Source: Candidatus Limicola stercorigallinarum (lineage in GTDB: Bacteria > Actinomycetota > Coriobacteriia > Coriobacteriales > Coriobacteriaceae). Taken from it: a DNA stretch of 47,514 bases. Numbering within the stretch: the first letter of the stretch is position 1; each line of letters opens with the position of its first letter. The notes below the pieces were generated by a model. It had not been told where the DNA came from. It was given only the letters and a program-made list of their open reading frames with translations, and did no database searches. Positions 18,366-26,991 of the stretch are shown piece after piece. A program made the position numbers and the translations under genes. The stretch is taken from assembly GCA_018711625.1 (NCBI GenBank), contig DVID01000002.1, forward strand, positions 1 to 47,514, given 5' to 3'.

Positions 18366-18545
18366 CTACTCGGTGATGATGACCTCACGGTCCTTGTAAT
18401 ACCCGCAGTTGGGGCACACGTGGTGAGGAAGCTTCACGGCACCGCAACGAGGGCAGGTGGAACGCGCGGGAGCCTCGATCTTCATGTTGGCGGAACGGCG
18501 GGAATGAGTTGCTCCGCGGCCCTTCTTTTGCTTTGGTACTGGCAT
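18366..18545 (-). CDS. rpmF: 50S ribosomal protein L32
   Basis: Small zinc-binding large-subunit protein. The 59-residue product begins MPVPKQKKGRGATHSRRSAN and has the zinc ribbon CPRCGAVKLPHHVCPNCG with four Cys ligands, so it is the zinc-dependent (C+) form. ATG 18543-18545 follows AAGGA. It is too small to judge alone, but DUF177 upstream and plsX downstream form the conserved cluster. Confidence 0.96.
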   Translation of the reverse strand: MPVPKQKKGRGATHSRRSANMKIEAPARSTCPRCGAVKLPHHVCPNCGYYKDREVIITE

Positions 18546-18682
18546 GATGACCTTCCTTAACAACCTAACGAACAGGTAAGAATATGCACGAGCAGCGATA
18601 ATAGCACAGCCCGGGGCAGGATGTACAGCACGAACTCTCGCACGTCATGGCTTGACCACAAAGGTCGGGCTTTACGCGCGGA

Positions 18683-19237
18683 TTATTCGTCGAGCTTAAG
18701 GTTCTTAAGCGCGGCAAAGGGGTTCTCGTCAGAAGCAACCCACTCCTCTTCGGCACGCACCGCACAGTCGCACTGCTCACGATTGAGGTTGCACCCGCAT
18801 GTGGGGCAAAGCCCAGCACAGTCGGGGCGGCAGAGCACCACAAAAGGCGTATCCATGATCACCGCATCTGAGATGGGGCCAGAAAGGTCAACCGAACGGT
18901 TCTCGCCTACCAGCTCAAACCCATCTTCATATTCCTCGGGATCGTCGGGGGCCTGGAAGAGAAAGTACTCCTCAATCTCACCAGCGATGTCGATGTGCGC
19001 CGGATCGAGGCAACGGTCGCAGGTACCGGTTGCCTGGGCGCGTACAATCCCCGTAGCAAGAATGCCATCACCAGCGTTGGTGAGCATCACGTCGTAGGCG
19101 ATACCGTTATCGAGCGTGAACTCCTTCTCGCCCACAGCATATGAGGCAACATCGAGCACGCCCTCAACACGAACGCTCTCGCCGGGGGATTCAATACGGC
19201 CCTCAAGCTCAATCACTAACGGTTCTGTAAACGCCAT
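18683..19237 (-). CDS. DUF177 / YceD-family protein
   Basis: A conserved protein almost always encoded beside rpmF and linked to 23S rRNA maturation in plants and bacteria. The 184-residue product has the central acidic region (FLFQAPDDPEEYEDGF) and two Cys-rich spots. These are TGTCDRCLDPAH at about 88-99 and CRPDCAGLCPTCGCNLN at about 134-150, the family signature, which probably binds a metal. It starts 2 bases after the DivIVA-like gene and lies 137 bases before rpmF. Membership of the family is clear; the molecular role is not settled. Confidence 0.9.
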   Translation of the reverse strand: MAFTEPLVIELEGRIESPGESVRVEGVLDVASYAVGEKEFTLDNGIAYDVMLTNAGDGILATGIVRAQATGTCDRCLDPAHIDIAGEIEEYFLFQAPDDPEEYEDGFELVGENRSVDLSGPISDAVIMDTPFVVLCRPDCAGLCPTCGCNLNREQCDCAVRAEEEWVASDENPFAALKNLKLDE

Positions 19238-19239
19238 GG

Positions 19240-19740
19240 CTACCAGGCACCGTTCTGATTGTTCGAAGCACTATCGTTGAGCTGCTGGCGGCAGCGCGCA
19301 ACCGTGCCCGTGAGGCTCTTGAGGTTCTCTTCAAGGTGCGTAAATACCTGCTCGGCATAATCCTCAGCGGCATACCGCGTCTCGCGCTCATACTGCTGGG
19401 CGCGATCGCGAATGTCGTCTGCCTGCTGCTGGGCCAAACGCACGATCTCCTGCTCACCGGCAATCGTGAGCGCCTGCTGCTGCGCATCGGCGATGATAGA
19501 GTCTGCCTGAGCGGTAGCAGAAGCAATAAGCTCATCGCGCTCCTTGAGGATGCGACGCGACTTCTGCCATTCCTCGGGATAGCTCATGCGAATCTCATCG
19601 AGAATGTTGAAGAAGACGTCGGTCTCGATGACCTTGAACTGTGCGTTCTTGCCGAAAGGCGGCTTGGCCTCTTCGATGATGCCCTCGAGCTCATCGACCA
19701 AACTCTCGATCCTCTCACCAGGAAAATGGTCGCCCGGCAT
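19240..19740 (-). CDS. DivIVA-like coiled-coil protein
   Basis: A 166-residue protein with a long central coiled coil (about residues 55-150), rich in Gln, Ala and Glu (RILKERDELIASATAQADSI and later repeats). A short N-terminal segment reads RIESLVDELEGIIEEAKPPFG. The position between coaD and DUF177 and the coiled coil resemble the DivIVA/SepIVA group of actinobacterial septum and cell-pole proteins. That assignment rests mainly on context and composition, so the function is inferred. ATG 19738-19740 has AAGGAGAC at good spacing; an upstream in-frame ATG is less likely. Confidence 0.75.
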   Translation of the reverse strand: MPGDHFPGERIESLVDELEGIIEEAKPPFGKNAQFKVIETDVFFNILDEIRMSYPEEWQKSRRILKERDELIASATAQADSIIADAQQQALTIAGEQEIVRLAQQQADDIRDRAQQYERETRYAAEDYAEQVFTHLEENLKSLTGTVARCRQQLNDSASNNQNGAW

Positions 19741-19790
19741 CCGGTCTCCTTTCAACGGGTGCATATCAATCGTTCATGGTACCACATCGA

Positions 19791-20294
19791 TCAAGAGCGC
19801 TGCTTGAAGCGTTTTGCGAGCGCCTCGACCACATTAGGCGGCACCAGTTCTGACACATCTCCCCCAAAAGATGCTATTTGACGCACCACTGAAGAGGAGA
19901 GATATCCATATTCGGGTGAACTCATCACAAAGATAGACTCAAGTTGTGAGTCCAACCGGTAGTTGAGGTCGGCCTGCTGGAGCTCGTATTCAAAGTCGGT
20001 CATGGCGCGCAGGCCCTTGACCACCGCGCCTGCCCCCACTTCGCGCGCAAAATCGACGAGGAGCCCCTTGAAGGGCAGCACCTCAACACCAGAGATGTCG
20101 CTCAGAGCACACCGTGCAAGCGCAACACGATCATCGAGCGAAAACGTAGGACCGGTACCGTTTTTACCCAGCGACTCGGCAACGGCCACGGTCACACGAG
20201 GGAAAAGACGCCGCGCGCGCCGCACCACGTCCATATGGCCAAAGGTGATGGGGTCGAACGTGCCGGGAACCAGCACGTGGTCTATCGTTTGCAA
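19791..20294 (-). CDS. coaD: Phosphopantetheine adenylyltransferase
   Basis: Fourth step of coenzyme A synthesis, joining AMP to 4'-phosphopantetheine. The 167-residue product has the nucleotidyltransferase motif PGTFDPITFGHMDVV at the N-terminus. The conserved KGLRAMTDFEYELQQADLN follows, then MSSPEYGYLSSSVVRQIASF. The start is TTG (20292-20294) with GAGGAG six bases upstream; no ATG fits. It begins 13 bases after rsmD, the usual rsmD-coaD pairing. Confidence 0.96.
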   Translation of the reverse strand: MQTIDHVLVPGTFDPITFGHMDVVRRARRLFPRVTVAVAESLGKNGTGPTFSLDDRVALARCALSDISGVEVLPFKGLLVDFAREVGAGAVVKGLRAMTDFEYELQQADLNYRLDSQLESIFVMSSPEYGYLSSSVVRQIASFGGDVSELVPPNVVEALAKRFKQRS

Positions 20295-20307
20295 ACCAAG
20301 CTCCTCA

Positions 20308-20904
20308 CTATTCTTGAGCTGCCGTTCGCGCAGGGTTGAACCGCACTAGGTCAACAGCGATTTTGCCATAGTGCTTCTCGCGTACGTTCTCGAAGGAATC
20401 AAGCGTAATGCCGTGCGTTTGACGATCGTGCTCAAACACAATCAAAGCACCGCGGGCAAGCGCACCGTGGAGAGCAAGATTCTTAAGCAAGTGCTCAACC
20501 GGCTCCTCCCCAAAGGCATACGGAGGGTCGAGCAGCACCACATCAAACGGTCCACCCGGCACACGACCACGCTCTGCAGCAAGCAGCACGTCTCCCACAA
20601 CAACCTTGCAATGCAAACCATGCGCATCCAGCGTTCGAACATTCTCTTGGACCACGCGCGATGCGCGGCGATCAATCTCAAAAAAGGTGGCCGATGCCGC
20701 CCCGCGCGAAACCATCTCGAGCCCCATGGCGCCCGAACCGGCAAATGCATCAAGGACGCGTGCGCCCTCCAAGCCATCAGGCAGATTGGCATCAAGCATC
20801 GAGGCGCACGCCTCACGAACCCTGTCTGTGGTAGGCCGCGTGGTATCGCGCCCCTCAGGCTCCTGCAGACGTCTGCCGCCCCAGATGCCCCCTACGATTC
20901 TCAT
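20308..20904 (-). CDS. rsmD: 16S rRNA (guanine966-N2)-methyltransferase
   Basis: Methylates G966 of 16S rRNA with S-adenosylmethionine. The 198-residue product begins MRIVGGIWGGRRLQEPEGR. It has TRPTTDRVREACASML, the SAM-binding motif VLDAFAGSGAMGLE and the catalytic DVVLLDPPYAFG (DPPY motif of N-methyltransferases). The ATG overlaps the recG stop (ATGA), and coaD follows. Confidence 0.95.
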   Translation of the reverse strand: MRIVGGIWGGRRLQEPEGRDTTRPTTDRVREACASMLDANLPDGLEGARVLDAFAGSGAMGLEMVSRGAASATFFEIDRRASRVVQENVRTLDAHGLHCKVVVGDVLLAAERGRVPGGPFDVVLLDPPYAFGEEPVEHLLKNLALHGALARGALIVFEHDRQTHGITLDSFENVREKHYGKIAVDLVRFNPARTAAQE

Positions 20905-23078
20905 CCGCCGCTCACCTCTTTAAATACATCGCCATACCTATCAATGATGCGGTGGCGCATGGGCATGGTTGCCACCGATTGCAATGAGGAAGCATAGCGC
21001 AAAAGCTCAAGCGCGTCCTCGTGGGCGGCCTCGATAACATCCATGTCATCATCGAGATCTACAAACCGCAGCGTCACCCCACCATGCTGGCGCAAACCCA
21101 GTATTTCACCTTCATGGCGCAGTTTCAGGTCAAGCTCGGCCAGCGCAAACCCATCCTCAGTGTGCTCAAGTGCCTGAAGACGCTCGCTCGAAACGCTCCG
21201 CTTGCCCTTGGGCGGCGTAGGCGCCATCACCAAACAGGTACCGGCGTGAGTGCCTCGTCCTACACGTCCCCGCAGCTGGTGCAGGGTTGCTAGACCAAAC
21301 CGCTCGCCGTCCTCAATGAGCATGACCGTAGCGTTGGGCACATCTACGCCAACCTCTACCACGGTGGTGGACACAAGGATGTCGATGGTGCCCGCGCGAA
21401 AGGCGTCAATCGTAGCCTCTTTCTCGTGAGCAAGCATGCGTCCGTGCAAGGAAGCCACGGTGGCCTCGGGAAAGACCGTACTCAGGCGACCTACCTCGTC
21501 ATGCACATTGTGGAGCGAACGCGCTGTCTGACCGTCGTCCTCTGTATCCCCCGCCACGTCGTCCAGCTCATCAGCAGAATCGCTGGCATCCACGAGCGGG
21601 CAGATAACATAGGCTTGACGACCCTCGGCAAGAGCGCGGCGGATAGCGTCGTAGGCAAGGTCGCGGTTGGACGATGAAACAAGCGAGGTGGACACGCCTG
21701 CGCCCGCCACGGGACGATGTCGAATGATACTCGTGTCTAGGTCGCCGTAGACCGAAAGCGCAAGCGTACGCGGAATGGGCGTAGCCGTCATAACAAGCAG
21801 ATCGGCACCCGTGCCCTTCGTGCGAAGCGCGTTACGCTGGCTGACGCCAAACCGGTGCTGCTCGTCGATAACCACAAAGGTAAGCGCACGAAAAACCACA
21901 TCATCAGACAAGACCGCGTGTGTCCCAAAGAGCACGGTGAGCGTGCCGGCGCAAAGCCGAGCCGTGATATCCGCTCGTTCTGCAGGAGGCGTAGCGCCCG
22001 TGAGCAATGCCCAGGAAATACCCGCCTGGTTGAGAAGCGAGCCCAAGCTCACCGCATATTGCTGTGCCAGCACGCTCGTAGGCGCCATGACGCACGCCTG
22101 TGTGCCGCTATCCGCAGCCACCGCAAGGCCAAAGCCCGCCACAACGGTTTTACCTGTACCCACGTCACCCAAAAGCAAGCGATTCATCACGCGCGAAGCG
22201 TCGGTCATATCGCGCACGATATCGCACACGGCATCTCGCTGCTCGTCGGAAAGCGTAAAGGGCAGCGCCGCGGCGTATGCATCTACATGTGAGCCCGTCG
22301 TATGCTCCACCGGGGGCACATCGAGCAGATTGACATCATTGCGCAGCCGTAGCGCCATCTGAAGATACAGCAGCTCCTCGTAGGCTAAACGGCGGCGTGC
22401 CTGATCGCGCTCGGTCATGGTCTGCGGGAAATGAATAGCGCGCAATGCACGAGAGGCACTCATAAGACCGCGTCGCGCTCGAAATCGTGCAGGCAACGCA
22501 TCGGCAAACGAGCCAACGGTCTCAAGAGCTCCCGACACAATGCGACGCATCCATGCAGCTGAGAGGCCCTCGGTTGCCGCGTGAACCGGAATGATGCCGC
22601 CACCTTGGGCAGCATCATCCAGGCGCTCAACATGGGGCGAGGCCATCTGCTTGAACCCATAGGAAAACTCAACCTTGCCCTGAACAGCAAGGCGGTCTCC
22701 TTGTGCAAACTGCTTGGCCATCCATGGCTGCTTGAAAAACGAAAGGCGTAAAACACCCGTGTCATCAACGAGCATGATCTCCACGACCGTAAGACGCGGC
22801 CGTGGGTGCTTGAGGGTCACGCGATCAACCTGCGCCACCACCGTGCACACCTCGCCCAGAGGCGCCTGCTCAATGGTGAGGGCGTGCGTGAAATCAAGAT
22901 AACGCCGCGGAATATGGGTGAGGAGGTCCCCCACCGTCTCAATTCCCAGACGGCGAAGGGCCTCCTCGCGTGCTCCTGATACATATTTCAGCCGTCCGAC
23001 GTCCTCGCCCAGGGCAGCAGAACCCTGGAAACGCGCTGATGCCGTGGGCACCAGCAAAGAACACTCGGAAGCGCACAC
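20901..23078 (-). CDS. recG: ATP-dependent DNA helicase RecG
   Basis: Branch-migration helicase that remodels stalled forks and Holliday junctions. The 725-residue product has an N-terminal wedge/OB domain (residues about 30-200). Helicase motifs are Walker A LLLGDVGTGKTVVAGF, the DEQH box VIDEQHRFG and motif III MTATPIPRTLAL. Motif IV-VI segments include VSTTVVEVGVDVPNATVM and HQLRGRVGRG. An insertion rich in Asp and Glu (about 505-525, ASDSADELDDVAGDTEDDGQ) interrupts the second helicase domain. GTG 23076-23078 starts 2 bases after fakA; its ribosome-binding site is poor, so coupling is likely. Confidence 0.95.
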   Translation of the reverse strand: MCASECSLLVPTASARFQGSAALGEDVGRLKYVSGAREEALRRLGIETVGDLLTHIPRRYLDFTHALTIEQAPLGEVCTVVAQVDRVTLKHPRPRLTVVEIMLVDDTGVLRLSFFKQPWMAKQFAQGDRLAVQGKVEFSYGFKQMASPHVERLDDAAQGGGIIPVHAATEGLSAAWMRRIVSGALETVGSFADALPARFRARRGLMSASRALRAIHFPQTMTERDQARRRLAYEELLYLQMALRLRNDVNLLDVPPVEHTTGSHVDAYAAALPFTLSDEQRDAVCDIVRDMTDASRVMNRLLLGDVGTGKTVVAGFGLAVAADSGTQACVMAPTSVLAQQYAVSLGSLLNQAGISWALLTGATPPAERADITARLCAGTLTVLFGTHAVLSDDVVFRALTFVVIDEQHRFGVSQRNALRTKGTGADLLVMTATPIPRTLALSVYGDLDTSIIRHRPVAGAGVSTSLVSSSNRDLAYDAIRRALAEGRQAYVICPLVDASDSADELDDVAGDTEDDGQTARSLHNVHDEVGRLSTVFPEATVASLHGRMLAHEKEATIDAFRAGTIDILVSTTVVEVGVDVPNATVMLIEDGERFGLATLHQLRGRVGRGTHAGTCLVMAPTPPKGKRSVSSERLQALEHTEDGFALAELDLKLRHEGEILGLRQHGGVTLRFVDLDDDMDVIEAAHEDALELLRYASSLQSVATMPMRHRIIDRYGDVFKEVSGG

Positions 23079-23080
23079 AA

Positions 23081-24748
23081 CTACTCGATCGAGAAGATGA
23101 CGGGATAAAGCGGCTGCTCACCACGGTGAGAATCAACCTCAAGATCAGGCTGAGCCTCCTCAATAGCGTCAAGAAGGTCCTGGAATGCCTCATCATCCAT
23201 ATCGGCACCGGCAAGAATCGTGAGGGTGTCGCCCTCTTCATCCTCCTGCATCTTGTTGATGCAATCGAGCGTGACCTGCTTCACGTCAGAACCAACAACG
23301 TCGATCGAGTCGCAGATGATGCCCATCACATCGCCTGCATGAATGGGCGTACCGTCCGAGGCAGCAGAATCGCGCACAGCGCTGGTGATCTCGCCATCGC
23401 GTACCTCAGAAGCGGCCTCGGTCATAGCGGCAACGGCATCATCGAGCGTAGCGTCAGGCAAAACGGCGAAAAGCGCCGAGAACGCCTGGGGCACCGAGCG
23501 CGTAGGCACCACAGCAACCTGCTTGTCGGTGCATGCACTCGCCGCAGCCTCGGCAGCCATGCGAATGTTGCTGTTGTTGGGGAGGATGATTACCGCCTCA
23601 GCGTTGACTTTGGCAACGGCGTCGAGCAAGTCGGCCGTGGAGGGATTCATGGTCTGACCGCCCGAGACCACCACGTCTACGCCGAGAGAGCGCAGAATAT
23701 CCGCCTGACCCGAACCAGCGGCAACCGCCACAAAGCCCAGCGCCTTCGCGGGACCAGCAGGCTCGGCATCCTGGTCGGCATGAATCTTTGCCGTACGCTC
23801 CGCAGCCTCGATATCCATGTTGTGAATGAAAACCTCATAGATCTGGCCCAGCGCCAGCATGTGCTCCAGCACCAGGTTAGGCGTGTTGGAGTGTACGTGA
23901 ATCTTGTAGTCGGGATAGGCGCCTACCAAAAGCTCGCAATCGCCCATGGAGGCAAGGAACTTGAGCACCTCATCTTCATCAAAGGGGGCGTCCGCCTTGA
24001 AGAGGAACTCGTTGCAGTACCGATACTCAGAGCCCTCCCAGTCGTCGTTGGCCTCAATCTCAACACGACCGAGCGCTGCGCCACGGGCCGAATCAGCATC
24101 GGCATCGAAGGTGGTGGAGATGCTCGAGACCTCGGTGGTGCGTCCAAGCGCCGCGGCAACGAAGTGCTCCAGGAACATCGCAAAACCAAAGGCGCCCGAG
24201 TCCACCACACCGTTCTCTTTCAGAACAGGCAGCAGGTCGGGGGTGCGGGCAACCGACTGGTAGGCCTCGACCACAATAGCGTCGAGGGTCTCCTCCACCG
24301 AATCGTGTGCCTTCTCACAGGCATCGGCGCGCGTCGAGATGTCGCGAAGGACCGTCAAGATGGTGCCTTCCACCGGCTTGCGCACCGCCTTGAAGGCCAC
24401 CTTCACCGAGCGACGAAGCGCTGCGGCGATATCGCCCGCATCGGCGGGATCGGTTGCACCAACAAGGCCCTCTGCCACACCGCGCAGAATCTGCGAGGTG
24501 ATAACACCAGAGTTGCCGCGCGCACCCATGAGCGATCCATGGGTGATGGCAGCGGCGATAGCCTCCATGTCGGCGTCTGCGGGAAGGGCGGCAAGCTCTT
24601 TCACCACCGAAGCAAGCGTGAGCGACATGTTGGTTCCGGTGTCGCCATCAGGAACCGGAAAGACGTTGAGCTTGTTGATCTCTTCCGCGCGATCGGCCAC
24701 CGCGGCGGCAGCGATGGGAAAGCAGGTTCGAATAGTCTTCGCAATCAT
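23081..24748 (-). CDS. fakA: Fatty acid kinase FakA-like (DhaL plus DegV-like regulator domains)
   Basis: ATP-binding subunit that phosphorylates FakB-bound fatty acids; formerly called the DAK phosphatase family. The 555-residue product begins MIAKTIRTCFPIAAAAVADR. The DhaL nucleotide site is NVFPVPDGDTGTNMSLTL (about 29-46) and GSLMGARGNSGVITSQILRG (about 71-90). The C-terminal half has ILPNNSNIRMAAE and VPTRSVPQAFSAL, as in FakA. No fakB (DegV) gene is in the window. It begins 34 bases after the Asp23 gene and ends just before recG, the conserved Gram-positive order. Confidence 0.9.
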   Translation of the reverse strand: MIAKTIRTCFPIAAAAVADRAEEINKLNVFPVPDGDTGTNMSLTLASVVKELAALPADADMEAIAAAITHGSLMGARGNSGVITSQILRGVAEGLVGATDPADAGDIAAALRRSVKVAFKAVRKPVEGTILTVLRDISTRADACEKAHDSVEETLDAIVVEAYQSVARTPDLLPVLKENGVVDSGAFGFAMFLEHFVAAALGRTTEVSSISTTFDADADSARGAALGRVEIEANDDWEGSEYRYCNEFLFKADAPFDEDEVLKFLASMGDCELLVGAYPDYKIHVHSNTPNLVLEHMLALGQIYEVFIHNMDIEAAERTAKIHADQDAEPAGPAKALGFVAVAAGSGQADILRSLGVDVVVSGGQTMNPSTADLLDAVAKVNAEAVIILPNNSNIRMAAEAAASACTDKQVAVVPTRSVPQAFSALFAVLPDATLDDAVAAMTEAASEVRDGEITSAVRDSAASDGTPIHAGDVMGIICDSIDVVGSDVKQVTLDCINKMQEDEEGDTLTILAGADMDDEAFQDLLDAIEEAQPDLEVDSHRGEQPLYPVIFSIE

Positions 24749-24782
24749 CGGCGTGTATCTCCAACTTCAATGACGAGCGCTA

Positions 24783-25136
24783 TTACATGCTGCTCTTGAG
24801 CGCATCGACGTGGATGCCAATCGAGAGCTTAGACGGATCAATCTCGGCGATCTCTTTCAACGTGAAAGCGACAGAGCTCGAGAGGTTCTCGCACACGGAC
24901 TTCATATTGACCCCGTTCTCGAGGACCACATGCAGGTCGATCCTGAGCCCGGTGTCGGTGCTGGAGACGAGCACGCCTTTGCGGAGGCGCTGCCCTGGAA
25001 GCAAACGGACGCTCTCCGCCCCTTGCAGCTGTTCGGCCATGCCGACAACGCCGTAGCACGACATAGCGGCATACCCGGCAATATCGGCGATGACGTCATT
25101 CGATACGCTGAGGCTTCCGGTAACTGTCTCAGACAC
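24783..25136 (-). CDS. Asp23/Gls24-family envelope stress protein
   Basis: A 117-residue protein of the Asp23/Gls24 family (also called YloU), linked to cell-wall stress and almost always beside fakA. It begins MSETVTGSLSVSNDVIADI and includes AGYAAMSCYGVVGMAEQLQG, DLHVVLENGVNMKSVCENL and VDALKSS, matching the family core. GTG 25134-25136 is the start because AAAGGAGA lies just before it; a slightly longer frame upstream lacks a ribosome-binding site. It is the first gene of the asp23-fakA-recG-rsmD-coaD stretch and is divergent from murT. Confidence 0.9.
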   Translation of the reverse strand: MSETVTGSLSVSNDVIADIAGYAAMSCYGVVGMAEQLQGAESVRLLPGQRLRKGVLVSSTDTGLRIDLHVVLENGVNMKSVCENLSSSVAFTLKEIAEIDPSKLSIGIHVDALKSSM

Positions 25137-25503
25137 GGGAATCTCCTTTCGCGCGGTGAAATGCAGAGAATGCACGATAGTATCTGAAGCATTTTACTAC
25201 GTGCGTGCGAAGCATACGCCGAGAAACGGCGCGAACGGGGGTTCTGCCAGCAAATTGCATGGCTTCATCTCATTCCGCCTCTACCGGAGAGATAACGACG
25301 ATATCACACGCAGCTCAACTCGCTTCGTGTGAAGAGCTTGCAACTTCTACCACCTCGCCTGCAGCTTCTCCGCGCGTTACGCTACGCTGAAGGACAATAG
25401 GATGTGCCGCACCCCGCGTGCCCCTCACCAACTGCAGGCGGGGCAGCCAATCCAAAACTGTGGGCTTGCGCCTCCCAAAGACTAAATCTTGATTGGAGTA
25501 TCC
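25137..25503. other. Divergent intergenic region between asp23 and murT
   Basis: No gene is seen in these 367 bases. One hairpin stands out before murT: CCCCGCGTGC (25412-25421) pairs with GCAGGCGGGG (25434-25443), with one mismatch and a 12-nt loop. There is no T-run after it, so it may be a leader structure. I could not find convincing -35/-10 pairs in either direction. Confidence 0.5.
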
Positions 25504-26859
25504 ATGGCTCTCCCCCGTTTTGCCTGTTTTGCTGGCCGTGCTGTTCGCTCACTTGAGCATGCCCTCAATAAGCAGGCGGGTAATTTCCCGGGCGTTGTTG
25601 CCAAGCGAATTGACAGCAATGTGCTCACCTATGAAGCTCAGAAAATCCTCGATGCCGCCGTGGTAACCACAGGCACAAACGGCAAGACCACCACCAACAA
25701 CCTGCTGGCGTCTTGCATGGAAGCGGCCGGTAACGAGGTCTTCTGCAACCGCGAGGGCTCAAACCTCGAGACCGGCGTTATTACCGCTCTGCTCGATAAG
25801 CGCAAGGCACCCTTTGCACTCCTTGAATGCGACGAGATGTACACGCGCTTTGTGCTCCCGAAAGTACATCCGCGCCTCTTTTGCCTGTTGAACCTCTTCC
25901 CGGGAGACCAGATTTATCGTTTTGGCTCCATGGAGCGCATCTTTGATGCCGTTGCTGACGCCTGCAATGGTTCCACCGAAACGGTTTTGGTACTGAACGG
26001 CGACGACCCCAACTGCCGCGCCGTCACGGTTCGCGCGCCACAAAACGCCTGCATCACCTTTGGTATTGAGGGCGCCTGCGCCGACGACGGGGCGGACACG
26101 TTTGAAGGAGCAACCTGCCCCAGCTGCGGTGCGGCTCTTGACTATAGCCTGCGGCACTATGGCCAGCTGGGCCGCTGGACGTGCCCGGCGTGTGGCGAGA
26201 CGGCCCCGGCGCTTGACGTGACCGCACGCAATATCCGCGAGCAGGATGGCCACTATATCATTGACATCGCAGGCTCGACCAAACTCTTGGGCGGATGCAC
26301 CTTCGACGTTGCAGACGTCACTGTTCCGTGCACCGGCCTCTATATGGTCTACAACGTGCTTGCCGTGCGTATCGCAACTGCGCTTATGGGTTGCGACGCC
26401 GATACCTTTAAGCGAGTTGTGGCCACCTTTGATCCCAAAAACGGCCGTCTTCAGTCCTTCGAGGTTGCCGGCCGTCCCATCATGACCAACATGGCCAAAA
26501 ACCCGGTGGGCTTCAACCAAAACATCCATATGGCGCTCAAGCACACAAATCCCTCCGCCATCGCCTTCCTTATGGATGACATGGTGGAATGCAATGGCGA
26601 CTACAGCTGGGTCGACGGCATCGAGTTTTCCGCACTGGCTGAAACCGCGCTGGCAGGTACACCCATCTTCTATGGCGGCGAGATTGCCGAGCCCCTCAAG
26701 CGTGCACTTGATGCAGCAAAGATCCCCGCACGCCGGGCCGACAAGGTGGCAGACGTGCTTGCCGCGCTCGACTCGCACGACGGGCGCAAGCTTTTTGTGA
26801 TCGCCAACTATCATGCGCTGGAGCGCGTGTGCCACGAGCTTGAAGGCCTTGCTTCGTAG
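25504..26859 (+). CDS. murT: Lipid II isoglutaminyl synthase subunit MurT
   Basis: Mur-ligase-like subunit that, with the glutaminase GatD, amidates the D-Glu of lipid II. The 451-residue product has the ATP-binding VVTTGTNGKTTTNNLLA (motif at about 57-64). A zinc ribbon (CPSC at 205-208 and CPACG at 227-231) is inserted in the central domain, typical of MurT. The block KNPVGFNQNIHMALKHTNPS near residue 335 belongs to the C-terminal DUF1727 domain. ATG 25504 has GGAG five bases upstream; an in-frame TTG earlier was rejected. GatD is normally the next gene, but here the next gene is on the other strand, so any gatD must be elsewhere. Confidence 0.93.
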   Translation: MALPRFACFAGRAVRSLEHALNKQAGNFPGVVAKRIDSNVLTYEAQKILDAAVVTTGTNGKTTTNNLLASCMEAAGNEVFCNREGSNLETGVITALLDKRKAPFALLECDEMYTRFVLPKVHPRLFCLLNLFPGDQIYRFGSMERIFDAVADACNGSTETVLVLNGDDPNCRAVTVRAPQNACITFGIEGACADDGADTFEGATCPSCGAALDYSLRHYGQLGRWTCPACGETAPALDVTARNIREQDGHYIIDIAGSTKLLGGCTFDVADVTVPCTGLYMVYNVLAVRIATALMGCDADTFKRVVATFDPKNGRLQSFEVAGRPIMTNMAKNPVGFNQNIHMALKHTNPSAIAFLMDDMVECNGDYSWVDGIEFSALAETALAGTPIFYGGEIAEPLKRALDAAKIPARRADKVADVLAALDSHDGRKLFVIANYHALERVCHELEGLAS

Positions 26860-26895
26860 CACCCCTTTCCTTACGCAACAACATGCCTTGATACG

Positions 26896-26928
26896 CAACG
26901 AGCGCCGCCCATGGGACGGCGCTCGTTG
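26896..26928. terminator. Terminator between convergent murT and ABC exporter genes
   Basis: A perfect 12-bp stem, CAACGAGCGCCG with CGGCGCTCGTTG, has a 9-nt loop. It lies between the murT stop and the 3' end of the ABC gene on the opposite strand, so it may serve both. Short T-rich stretches follow (TGTTGCC on plus). Confidence 0.7.
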
Positions 26929-26991
26929 TGTTGCCATGAAAGTGCAGGCGGATAGCCGGCCCACGCACCGGGCCGGCTCGCGCGATCGAGC

